This document shows, one piece after another, positions 56,512 to 64,000 of a stretch of 64,000 nt of DNA; position 1 is the first letter of the stretch; every line of letters begins with the position of its first letter. The notes under the pieces are model-generated. The model was not told where the DNA came from. It saw only the letters and a list, made by a program, of their open reading frames with translations, and made no database searches. The position numbers and the translations under genes are program-made. Source of the DNA: Candidatus Methanoperedens nitratireducens (GTDB lineage Archaea > Halobacteriota > Methanosarcinia > Methanosarcinales > Methanoperedenaceae); NCBI RefSeq assembly GCF_000685155.1, contig NZ_JMIY01000001.1, forward strand, positions 306,493 through 370,492. The letters run 5' to 3'.

Positions 56512-57054
56512 TTACGAAATTAGATTTCCTAATACTGTGCATGCATGCCTGTAAAATCCTGTTCTATCATTTTCCTCAACTCGCTTGCAGAATTCAGGAA
56601 ACCATTTTGAAAAGTGCTTTTGCATGAAGGAATCATGCATCTCGGTATTTCCTGTATCAGCGAGATAATAAAGAAATTCAAGCTCCACTGCTATATGGTC
56701 TGGCAGATCATGAAAATTATTAGTAATCTTTAATCCTGCCTTATTATAGCAGGCAAGCACATCCAGAGTAGAATCTCCCATTACAGTACCCTCTCTATAT
56801 ACTGATTCATACGGAGGACAGGGCACATTCGGGATCGCATTAATAAAAAGCCTGGTGTATTCAACCGCAATCAGGTTATAAAATTCCTCATCGCTTTTCT
56901 CTTTTGTTTCCTCCATGAATTCGGAGAATCCAGTGACTGCATCACTGTCCAGGAACCCTATGTCCTCTATGAAGCCATCTCTTAAATATCTGGCAAATTC
57001 CCTATCTGGCCTGTGGAAAATGAGACTATAAATCTTATAAAACTCTTTGTTCAT
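56512..57054 (-). CDS. TorD/NarJ-like chaperone of molybdoenzyme B
   Basis: The 180-aa chaperone starts MNKEFYKIYSLIFHRPDREF and contains PCPPYES, closely matching the A copy. This family delivers the molybdenum cofactor and checks the Tat substrate. It ends operon B. Confidence 0.88.
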   Translation of the reverse strand: MNKEFYKIYSLIFHRPDREFARYLRDGFIEDIGFLDSDAVTGFSEFMEETKEKSDEEFYNLIAVEYTRLFINAIPNVPCPPYESVYREGTVMGDSTLDVLACYNKAGLKITNNFHDLPDHIAVELEFLYYLADTGNTEMHDSFMQKHFSKWFPEFCKRVEENDRTGFYRHACTVLGNLIS

Positions 57055-57059
57055 AAAAA

Positions 57060-58232
57060 TTAAGTCCGGGAGGGGAGGAGTTTAAACATCCTCAACCCTA
57101 CCAGATATAGGATCCCTATTCCTCCAATCACTCCAAGAATAATGGAAAGCTCTGCTGCCGAGACTGAATAGACGGCAGGCATCCCTTCGAACCCCATAAT
57201 GGCTCTTCCCGCCACCTGCTGCTGAACCAGGTCCTGTCCTGTTATTATAAGGGTGTATTTCTCGGCAAGGATTCCTATCATTGCAAGGAAAGAAGCAGCC
57301 ACAACACCATAAAGTTTCTTACCTGCCCCTGATAGCAGTATTCCGATCGGTATTGCTATGCCAAGCAGTACATACACTACCCAGAAAACAGAGCTATAGG
57401 GTCCGGTCAGGAAGAACTTCAAGCCCTCCCCGCCTCCCTCGTTCCCATACATTCTTGTGAAAGCTTCTATCAGTGCAAAGAATGCCAGTATAAGCAGGAA
57501 GGACAGCAGATATTTTCCAAATCCTGTTATTATTTTTTCATCGATTGGTTTGCTTTCAAGCTTTGTGGTTGCTATCAATATCAGTATTAGCATCGAGACA
57601 CCTGAAACCAGGGCTCCGGTTATAAACAATACTGGAAGGAAGGGAGAGTACCAGAGTTCTCTTCCAATCATAAAGCCGAATATCGAACCTCCTGCAGCGA
57701 TAACCGCCACCGACAGTACAATACAGGCTGTTCCAAGGTATCTGGCAAGCTGTGTTCTCTCACCGAGTATCGACCATAAGTAAGCTATTGCTACCACGAT
57801 AAAGCCAGAGTACAGGAAAGAGTTCAAAGCAAATACTGAATTAAGATATGCAGGTCCGTATATGAAAACGTTTATAAATCTCAGAGGCTTGCCAAGCTCA
57901 CCTAATATCATAGCCATGGCACCTATAAGCACTACAATAGCAAGAAAAGCTGCTATCCTTGAAATTGACCTGTATTCATTTTTACCAAACACATATCCAA
58001 GCGTCGAAAACAGCAGCAGACCTGCGCTTATTCCTTTCAGGAATTCTATCATGACAATAGGCATCCCCCACGGCACACGATCGCTTACTCCCAGATCCAC
58101 CTGTCCTGTCTGCAGTGTTTTGAAAAATTCAAATACACCTGTTACTATAAACAGCCCGAATAGTATAATCAATCCGTAGTATACTATGGATTTCCCTTCA
58201 ATTTTATTATATTCTATATTCTTGTATGCCAT
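57060..58232 (-). CDS. NrfD/PsrC-like membrane subunit of molybdoenzyme B
   Basis: The 390-aa protein has about nine or ten transmembrane helices and matches its A counterpart in length and design (start MAYKNIEYNKIEGKSIVYYG). It passes electrons to or from the lipid carrier. Confidence 0.88.
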   Translation of the reverse strand: MAYKNIEYNKIEGKSIVYYGLIILFGLFIVTGVFEFFKTLQTGQVDLGVSDRVPWGMPIVMIEFLKGISAGLLLFSTLGYVFGKNEYRSISRIAAFLAIVVLIGAMAMILGELGKPLRFINVFIYGPAYLNSVFALNSFLYSGFIVVAIAYLWSILGERTQLARYLGTACIVLSVAVIAAGGSIFGFMIGRELWYSPFLPVLFITGALVSGVSMLILILIATTKLESKPIDEKIITGFGKYLLSFLLILAFFALIEAFTRMYGNEGGGEGLKFFLTGPYSSVFWVVYVLLGIAIPIGILLSGAGKKLYGVVAASFLAMIGILAEKYTLIITGQDLVQQQVAGRAIMGFEGMPAVYSVSAAELSIILGVIGGIGILYLVGLRMFKLLPSRT

Positions 58233-58242
58233 ATTTTATCTC

Positions 58243-58902
58243 CTAATCAAGATAATATATATGTGGTTCTGTGCCGAGATCAGCCCTTAGTTGATAATTT
58301 CTCCTGCTTGCAAGCAGTTTTGAGACCTCACTATCGGGATCATCAAGATCCCCGAATGTTCTTGTCCCGGCAGGACATGCCTCGGTGCATGCTGGTACAA
58401 CACCGTCAGGCGAGCCTATTTTCTTACCCTCAGCGATTGCTTTATCCAGCCTGTGCACGCAGAACGTGCATTTTTCAACGATCCCGGCATCTCTTCCTGG
58501 AACGTCAGGATTATGATACTCAAGTTCAGGCTGCTCTGTGAAATTAAAGAACCTCTGTCCATATGGACATGCGATCATGCAGTATTTGCATCCTATGCAG
58601 CGCTCGTATCTCTGAAGCACCATGCCGCCATCCTCTCTTTTATAGGTGGCACCCACAGGACATACTTTTACGCATGGGGGGTTCTCGCAGTGGTTGCATA
58701 AGATGGGCATTATGCTTGCGCTTACATTCGGGTATTTGCCCTCTTTATATACTGTTATCACCCTGTTCCACCTTGTCAGTCGTTTCTTTGCATATTCATC
58801 AGGTGTTGAGGATGCAACGCTGTTCTCTGCCTTGCATGCTATCACGCATGCCTGGCATCCAACACATTTATCCAGATCAATTACCATTGCATATCTTACC
58901 AT
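58243..58902 (-). CDS. Four-cluster Fe-S subunit of molybdoenzyme B
   Basis: The 219-aa subunit has the same four cysteine groups as the A copy: CVGCQACVIAC, CNHCENPPCVKVC, CIGCKYCMIAC, and CTFC with CTEAC. It connects catalytic and membrane subunits. It follows the catalytic gene by eight bases. Confidence 0.93.
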   Translation of the reverse strand: MVRYAMVIDLDKCVGCQACVIACKAENSVASSTPDEYAKKRLTRWNRVITVYKEGKYPNVSASIMPILCNHCENPPCVKVCPVGATYKREDGGMVLQRYERCIGCKYCMIACPYGQRFFNFTEQPELEYHNPDVPGRDAGIVEKCTFCVHRLDKAIAEGKKIGSPDGVVPACTEACPAGTRTFGDLDDPDSEVSKLLASRRNYQLRADLGTEPHIYYLD

Positions 58903-58910
58903 AACTCACC

Positions 58911-61370
58911 TCACGCCTTCTCTATTTTAACCCTGGTGTTGAAAAATGCAGCCATGCCTGTGATGTGGTCGTACATAACACCCGTGATCGCATTGGGATT
59001 AGCTCCTCTGTTCTTTGCAAATTTGCCGTAGGAGAAATGCCCCTGCCCGTATGCCATGGAAACCACCTCAGGGTGTATCCCGTGGAATACCTTTGCCCTT
59101 GCTCTTATCTTCCCGACCTCAGACTCCACGTATATGGTATCCCCGTCCTTTATACCGAATTTCTCTGCTGTTTCGGGATTTATCTCTGCAAGGTTTGTCC
59201 AGCCGGTATCATACAGCGGCAGATAGATCTCCTGTGCCCACTGAGAATTATGGCTCCTGCCCTCCTGGTTCAGCATGGGCTTGTAGGTTATCAATGACAG
59301 CGGGTAGGTTCCCTTATCGCCTATGAATATGGGGTTCTCAAAATGCGGCACATATACAACATCGCCTCTGGCCTTGATCTGTATCTTATCCAGATCCTCA
59401 TCCGTCATATTGAGCTTCTCAAACGTAGCTTTAAGGGTGCTTGAATAGAACTCGAACTTCTTGGACGGGGTTGAAAACTCCGTCTTTGGCTTATAGGAAT
59501 GGTTTGTTGCGCCTTTTTGCCTGAACTCATCCCAGCCTCCAGGAAACGCGTTCCACTGCTCCTCGGTTCTTGCTCTGACATAGCCTTCAGCAGTATCGCC
59601 GTAGTTTCCGCCTATACCTTCAAAGGACTTATTTATGCTCGGGTAATATTCGCCAAGCCTTTTTCCAAGTTCCAGCCCGAGCTCAAGTTCGCTCTTGCAA
59701 TCATACAGAGGCGCAACCGCAGGCTGGAATAACGTTGTTCCTCTTGAGAGCCCTGCTGTACCTGCAGGATGACCGTATCCCCATTTCTCTATGTAGGTCT
59801 TTGCAGGCAGGAGTATGTCTGCGTATATACTGGTATCGCTTATATGCGTTGTATGATGCACCACGAAAGGTACTTTTTTGAACACATCTTCCCAGCGTTT
59901 AGAACCTGGAGTTGAGTGGGCGAAGTTGCTCCACCATGCAAGTATAACCTCTACAGGATATGGATAATCTCTCAGTATATTATCTGCTACATTGTTCGTG
60001 ACCACGCTTGCAAAGGGAAATTTCTTTGTCTTGGACTCGTCTATCTTCTGCTTTTTTGTTCCTTCCTCTGCGACCTCATCCTGCTCAAGCTTGACCGCTT
60101 CTTCTGAATACTTCACACTCGGTCTGTGGTTGACCACCTTCTCTATACTGCCTGAGAGCGCGTTGAGGGACATAACCGCATATGAGTTAAATGAGCCACT
60201 TCCCGGCCATGCATCACTGCCCCTGCCACTTGCTGCTATTGATGGTTTAGCTTTTGCAAATTCCCTTGCCAATCTTTTTATGGTCTCTGCCGGCACTGTG
60301 GTCTTCTGCGCGGCTATTTCAGGTGTAAAATCCTTTAGATATACATTCCACCATTTGATAAGTCCGTATGTGGAGGCCTCTTTAAAGGTCTCCTCCTTCT
60401 CCCCCGCTTCTGTCGTGTAGTCTTCAGATATTGCTTTTCCAGTCTCGAATCCCTTTACGGGTGAGTTCTCATTAAAGTCTCCTACAAAGCTCCTGTCCCA
60501 CAGACCCTCTGTGAGTATAACGTGCGCCATTCCAAGGGCAAAAGCGGCATCTGTTCCGGGATTTACAGGTATCCACTCATCGGCCTTTGATGCTGTTACC
60601 GAGTATCTGGGATCGACCATCACAAAATTAGCCCTTGCTTTTCCACCTCTTCGAACCTCGCCGAATGCGACTATATTGCCGGTGACAGGTCTGTGTGCCT
60701 CAAGCAGAGGAGCACCAAAGCTGATAATGTAGTTAGCGTTATACCAGTCATAACCCGAGTAGTCGTAGTCACCCATAGACATCCACCTTCCGGCCTTGGT
60801 GGATTCAGCACAGATAGCTGAGTGGGAGACACTGTTAGGGGTTCCGTATGCCTTTGTAAACCTTGAATATAATAGATCCGCAGAAGCTGAGTCGTATCTT
60901 CCGCGCAGGGACACGAACCTCTCTGGCGTACCTTTATCCCTCAGTTCCCTGAGCTTGAGCGTAATTGTACTGAGCGCTTCCTCCCAGGTTATCGCCTCCC
61001 ACCCTGGATCTTGATCCCTTCCTTTATTCGGATTAGTTCTCTTAAGTGGTGTTTTAATCCTGTCAGGATCATAGAGCATCTGTAGATTCAAATGAGCCCT
61101 GGGACATACCTTGCCTCTTGTCCATACAGAATTTTGATTCCCTCTTATCTTCACTGCTCTGCCATTTGCCACTCTTACCTGAAGTGGACACCAGCCCACA
61201 CAGCCCACGCACCCTGTAGCTACCCATTTCTCTTCACTGGCAGCATATGTGCCCTGGGCAAGGGCCTTAATGACCGGCTGATCAAGACTCAGGTAGCCAA
61301 GCGACGCTGCGCCCGCTATACCTGCAACTTTTAAAAAACCTCTTCTATTCATTTTTAGTTCGAAAGCCAT
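58911..61370 (-). CDS. Molybdopterin oxidoreductase catalytic subunit B (PSR/ARR/ARX group)
   Basis: The 819-aa enzyme has the Tat signal NRRGFLKVAGIAGAASLG, iron-sulfur ligands C54, C57, C61 and C89, and C187 in SHSAICAEST as likely metal ligand. RGRY stands at residues 156-159; from the literature a similar RGRY motif marks respiratory arsenate reductases (ArrA), but the motif alone does not prove the substrate. It is clearly related to copy A yet differs in this pocket and lacks the charged insert. A TATA-like sequence (about 61443-61452) precedes it by about 75 bases. Confidence 0.93.
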   Translation of the reverse strand: MAFELKMNRRGFLKVAGIAGAASLGYLSLDQPVIKALAQGTYAASEEKWVATGCVGCVGWCPLQVRVANGRAVKIRGNQNSVWTRGKVCPRAHLNLQMLYDPDRIKTPLKRTNPNKGRDQDPGWEAITWEEALSTITLKLRELRDKGTPERFVSLRGRYDSASADLLYSRFTKAYGTPNSVSHSAICAESTKAGRWMSMGDYDYSGYDWYNANYIISFGAPLLEAHRPVTGNIVAFGEVRRGGKARANFVMVDPRYSVTASKADEWIPVNPGTDAAFALGMAHVILTEGLWDRSFVGDFNENSPVKGFETGKAISEDYTTEAGEKEETFKEASTYGLIKWWNVYLKDFTPEIAAQKTTVPAETIKRLAREFAKAKPSIAASGRGSDAWPGSGSFNSYAVMSLNALSGSIEKVVNHRPSVKYSEEAVKLEQDEVAEEGTKKQKIDESKTKKFPFASVVTNNVADNILRDYPYPVEVILAWWSNFAHSTPGSKRWEDVFKKVPFVVHHTTHISDTSIYADILLPAKTYIEKWGYGHPAGTAGLSRGTTLFQPAVAPLYDCKSELELGLELGKRLGEYYPSINKSFEGIGGNYGDTAEGYVRARTEEQWNAFPGGWDEFRQKGATNHSYKPKTEFSTPSKKFEFYSSTLKATFEKLNMTDEDLDKIQIKARGDVVYVPHFENPIFIGDKGTYPLSLITYKPMLNQEGRSHNSQWAQEIYLPLYDTGWTNLAEINPETAEKFGIKDGDTIYVESEVGKIRARAKVFHGIHPEVVSMAYGQGHFSYGKFAKNRGANPNAITGVMYDHITGMAAFFNTRVKIEKA

Positions 61371-61442
61371 TATAAGCCTCCATTTTTCCTGTAACTCAAC
61401 TATCCATTTCTCAGATTTTTTTATTGTTATTATACGTCAGGA

Positions 61443-61452
61443 GTATAAATAT
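61443..61452 (-). promoter_or_regulatory. TATA-like promoter of molybdoenzyme operon B
   Basis: On the minus strand the sequence AAATATTTATAC lies about 75 bases before the catalytic gene B start, in the gap shared with moaA. Its layout below the dyad at 61482-61499 mirrors operon A. Confidence 0.4.
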
Positions 61453-61481
61453 TTAACTAGAATTCAATTTTATAGGAATTT

Positions 61482-61499
61482 ATTGAAATTTTATTCAAT
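61482..61499. promoter_or_regulatory. TTGAA-N6-TTCAA dyad upstream of operon B and moaA
   Basis: ATTGAA (61482-61487) and TTCAAT (61494-61499) frame six AT bases. The core letters and spacing equal those of the dyad at 50133-50148 near operon A. A further half-site TTCAAT lies at 61463-61468. Since moaA starts at 61561-61609 on the other strand, the site could serve either gene or both. Confidence 0.45.
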
Positions 61500-61560
61500 C
61501 CTTAAAACTTTTAAAGGATAGTAAAGGAATGGTCTATCAACCATTCCCTCCTCGTCGCAT

Positions 61561-62523
61561 GTGAGACAAATGTTTATGAGTACCATGCTTACATTTAAGA
61601 ATAGTATGCTTACAGACCATTACGGCAGGGCTGTTACAAGTCTACGCATCTCGATAACGAAAAAGTGTAATCTAAACTGCATCTACTGTCACCAGGAAGG
61701 TGAGAGCGATAGTTCTAATCGGGAGATAGCACTCGATACAATAGTCAAAATAGTAACATCTGCAACCGAATTCGGTGTAAGGAAGGTAAAATTCTCGGGA
61801 GGCGAGCCGTTAATGAGAAGCGATTTTGAGGATATAATAGTGGCATTACCTGAATTAAAGGATATATCGGCCACTACAAACGGCGTGCTACTCTCACAGC
61901 GGGCAGCATCTCTTGCAGATAGCGGTCTTGATCGTGTGAACATAAGCCTCCCCTCACTGAATAAGGAGCACCACAGGACAATAACAGGAAATCCACATGC
62001 ACTTCCTAAAGTAATCGATGGGATCAATGCTGCAATAGATGCAGGATTAACCCCTATAAAACTTAATATGGTGCTATTGAGAGGGATCAACGAGTCTGAG
62101 ATCGATGGGGCTATAAATTTTGCAGCCAGGTTTGATGGAGATGTGATCCTGCAGTTGATCGAACTCATGAATTTTAAAAACATCAGTCAATTTATGGTTG
62201 ATATAGACAGCGTAGAGAGAATGCTGGAATCGAGATCTGTTTTTACTAAGGAACGCCAGATGCATAGAAGGAAAAAATATCTAATAGACGGAGTTGAGGT
62301 CGAACTCGTAAGACCAATAGATAATTCAAAATTCTGCGCAAGCTGCAACAGGCTGCGTGTAACTTCAAGTGGCAAGCTTAAACCCTGCCTGATGAGGAAT
62401 GATAACCTGGTAGATATCAGCGAAAAAGCCACTGTAGAGGAGATACGTGAAAAGCTTAAAAGGATAGTAGAACTAAGAGAGCCTTATTACAAGAACGTAG
62501 CACCCAAAAAAACGATACCATGA
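61561..62523 (+). CDS. moaA: GTP 3',8-cyclase MoaA
   Basis: MoaA is a radical SAM enzyme that begins molybdopterin synthesis from GTP. The CNLNCIYC motif (residues about 37-44) binds the SAM iron-sulfur cluster, and the second cluster ligands are in FCASCNRLRVTSSGKLKPC. The GGEPLMR motif is present. The start is uncertain: GTG at 61561 or ATGs at 61570, 61576, 61585 or 61606; the last (MLTDHYGRAVTSLRIS) matches many archaeal MoaA N termini. No clear ribosome binding site exists for any. It overlaps moeA by four bases. Confidence 0.94.
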   Translation: MRQMFMSTMLTFKNSMLTDHYGRAVTSLRISITKKCNLNCIYCHQEGESDSSNREIALDTIVKIVTSATEFGVRKVKFSGGEPLMRSDFEDIIVALPELKDISATTNGVLLSQRAASLADSGLDRVNISLPSLNKEHHRTITGNPHALPKVIDGINAAIDAGLTPIKLNMVLLRGINESEIDGAINFAARFDGDVILQLIELMNFKNISQFMVDIDSVERMLESRSVFTKERQMHRRKKYLIDGVEVELVRPIDNSKFCASCNRLRVTSSGKLKPCLMRNDNLVDISEKATVEEIREKLKRIVELREPYYKNVAPKKTIP

Positions 62524-63707
62524 ACTCACAGATAGCCCTGAGTGAGGCGTTAGAAAAAATAAAAGAGTTAAAGGATATATTCTACTTCAGGCGTGAGGCT
62601 GGACAGGTAGATCTCAATGACTCGGTAGGCAGAGAACTCAGTGAAACTATTTTTGCAAATTCCATATCGCCTGAACTCGATATAGCTGCAATGGATGGGT
62701 TTGCGGTTCGCAGCGATGATGGTTATCCTCTGAGAATATCAGGAAGTGCATATGCAGGCGATAGAATAGTAAATATGAACCGTGGTGAGGCGATCTCAAT
62801 AGCAACAGGTGCATTCCTTCCGCGCGGTGCAGATGCCGTGTTAAAAATCGAGGATGCAAGGATAAAGGATGATCTACTTTACGGCAAAAGCCTGAAGAGA
62901 TGGGAAAACGTATTCCGCGCAGGCTCGGATTACAGTGCGGGAGATAAGATTTTTGAGAAGAACCACCGCATCATGCCACAGAGCGCAGCGCTCCTGTACA
63001 GCCTTGGTATCGAAAAAGTCCCTGTATACAAAAAAATAAGAGCCGGCATAATATCCACAGGCACAGAGATTCATAACGGCATGATCAAAAATACCAATGC
63101 TATGCTGATACATGGATTCATGAAGGAACTGGGCTGCGAATCCACATTTATAGGCACTGTACCTGATGAATATGATAGAACAAAAGAACTGCTGCTAGAT
63201 TCAGCAGGTAGATACGATACAGTATTCACTACAGGCGGAGTCTCGGTTGGGGAGAGAGATTATGTTGCGGATATCATAGCAGAGGCAGGAGAACTTATGT
63301 TCCACAGGGTAGCCATCAGACCAGGAAAACCAATAGCTGTCGGAATATTGAATGATACGCCTGTGTTTGCCCTTCCAGGAAAACCCACAGGAGCGTTTGC
63401 TGCGCTTGAGATGGTGGTGCGCAGTTATTTCACGGATATACCCAGGGCAACGAGCGAGATTACGATAAATGAGGACGTTGTACTGCAGGAGAGAGGCTTT
63501 AATTATATCCTGTTCGTTAAAATATCAAAAACAAAAAACACAGCAAACACCATGGGATATGATGGCTCAGAGATGAAGCTGTTTGATAAGGAGTACAAAA
63601 CAGCGATCATCTCTGCCTCTCCACGCTCAACGATCGTAGATGGGTATGTTATAACAGACAGAGATATTGAAAAAGGCGAACAGGTTAAGGTATATCTTTT
63701 CAGTTGA
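62520..63707 (+). CDS. moeA: Molybdopterin molybdenumtransferase MoeA
   Basis: MoeA inserts molybdate into adenylylated molybdopterin. The 395-aa protein has the MoeA order: domain with DIAAMDGFAVRSDDGYPL and GAFLPRGADAVLKIEDA, the central MoaB-like domain with IISTGTEI and TTGGVSVGERDYV, and the C-terminal beta domain. PGKPTGAFAALE completes the motif set. Start overlaps the moaA stop. Confidence 0.96.
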   Translation: MNSQIALSEALEKIKELKDIFYFRREAGQVDLNDSVGRELSETIFANSISPELDIAAMDGFAVRSDDGYPLRISGSAYAGDRIVNMNRGEAISIATGAFLPRGADAVLKIEDARIKDDLLYGKSLKRWENVFRAGSDYSAGDKIFEKNHRIMPQSAALLYSLGIEKVPVYKKIRAGIISTGTEIHNGMIKNTNAMLIHGFMKELGCESTFIGTVPDEYDRTKELLLDSAGRYDTVFTTGGVSVGERDYVADIIAEAGELMFHRVAIRPGKPIAVGILNDTPVFALPGKPTGAFAALEMVVRSYFTDIPRATSEITINEDVVLQERGFNYILFVKISKTKNTANTMGYDGSEMKLFDKEYKTAIISASPRSTIVDGYVITDRDIEKGEQVKVYLFS

Positions 63708-63715
63708 GGTAGAAT

Positions 63716-64000
63716 ATGGATAAAAAAACGGTTGATCTTGCTACTGCGCTGCACGGTCATCTTGCGCCTGGCATTGCTCTCGGGCTCAGGATGAGTGAGA
63801 TTGCGCTTTTGAGATTGAATACGAAAAAGGGAGATAAGTATCTTATCGGGGTATCCGAGACCGCACGCTGCCTTGCAGATGCCATGCAGGCGGCAACAGG
63901 CTGCACCCTTGGACACGGGAATGCCTGTGTTGAGGACTATGGTAAACTTGCCCTTACCATAGGAGACACCAGGACCAGAAAAGGCGTGCGTGTGGCGCTT
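63716..64000 (+). CDS. FmdE family protein, cut by the window end
   Basis: The visible 95 residues begin MDKKTVDLATALHGHLAPG and include SETARCLADAMQAATGCTLG, the cysteine-bearing core of FmdE-like proteins. FmdE homologues occur near molybdenum or tungsten formylmethanofuran dehydrogenases and other molybdoenzymes, with unsettled function. It follows moeA by eight bases, so it is probably part of the cofactor operon. The 3' end lies outside the window. Confidence 0.8.
   Translation, partial: MDKKTVDLATALHGHLAPGIALGLRMSEIALLRLNTKKGDKYLIGVSETARCLADAMQAATGCTLGHGNACVEDYGKLALTIGDTRTRKGVRVAL

Noticed and set aside
44167-61370. Direct naming as arsenate reductase (arrAB) or arsenite oxidase (arxAB)
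   Set aside because: Gene order and one motif are suggestive, but the family also covers sulfur-compound enzymes and no ars resistance genes are present in the window. Substrate is left open.

Overview
The window comes from a euryarchaeal chromosome, most likely a cytochrome-containing member of the Methanosarcinales/ANME-2d/Syntrophoarchaeia neighbourhood. The archaeal S10-spc ribosomal operon with eukaryote-type L19e, L32e, S4e and the RNase P protein Rpp29, together with Alba, deoxyhypusine synthase, GatD, a Trm-G10 methylase, an archaeal ATP-dependent DNA ligase and PyrB/PyrI, make it archaeal. A seven-haem cytochrome c with a partner cytochrome b, and Tat-exported molybdopterin enzymes, point to a respiratory lineage. 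The exact taxon cannot be fixed from this window.

Layout. 1-2.5 kb: Nnr (NAD(P)HX repair), a 56-aa protein and MoaC, followed by a strong hairpin that may be an RNA. 2.7-9.9 kb (minus strand): GatD, a membrane-anchored Lon-type protease domain, a lipoprotein, an Lhr-type helicase and a CYTH enzyme. 10-13.4 kb (plus): Alba, a multihaem cytochrome c with cytochrome b, and a deoxyhypusine synthase family protein. 13.4-16.2 kb (minus): TyrA, AroE and two small proteins. 16.5-18.0 kb: a CitG-like protein and a DUF447 protein. 18.1-31.0 kb (minus): a 24-gene ribosomal operon from rpl3 to secY. 31.3-36.7 kb: a PHP protein, TruA, Trm-G10, a membrane protein with a winged helix, and a secreted Ser/Asp-repeat protein with a small lipoprotein. 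37-38.8 kb: a small accessory zone with a restriction-gene stump, dispersed repeats and a MntA/HepT toxin-antitoxin pair. 38.9-44.0 kb: a DEAD-box helicase, a small unknown protein, DNA ligase and PyrB/PyrI.

The most interesting region is 44-61.4 kb, all on the minus strand. It holds two complete copies of a PSR/ARR/ARX-type molybdoenzyme operon: Tat-signal catalytic subunit, four-cluster Fe-S subunit, NrfD membrane subunit and TorD-like chaperone. Between them lie two complete three-component sensory sets, each with a PhnD-like binding lipoprotein, a membrane histidine kinase and a response regulator. The order is enzyme B, sensor B, sensor A, enzyme A. The layout resembles the bacterial arsenite systems arxABCD/arxXSR and aioXSR, but the response regulators carry ArsR-like winged helices instead of bacterial output domains. 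The catalytic subunits differ near the active site (RGRY in B, SGRNRG in A). A TTGAA-N6-TTCAA dyad lies upstream of the promoter-like sequence of both enzyme operons. MoaA, MoeA and an FmdE-like protein follow divergently at 61.6-64 kb, so cofactor synthesis sits beside the enzymes that need it.

Taken together, the window suggests a cell that carries out membrane respiration with sulfur or arsenic oxyanions, or a similar substrate, through two separately sensed molybdenum/tungsten enzymes. The substrates cannot be read from sequence alone.
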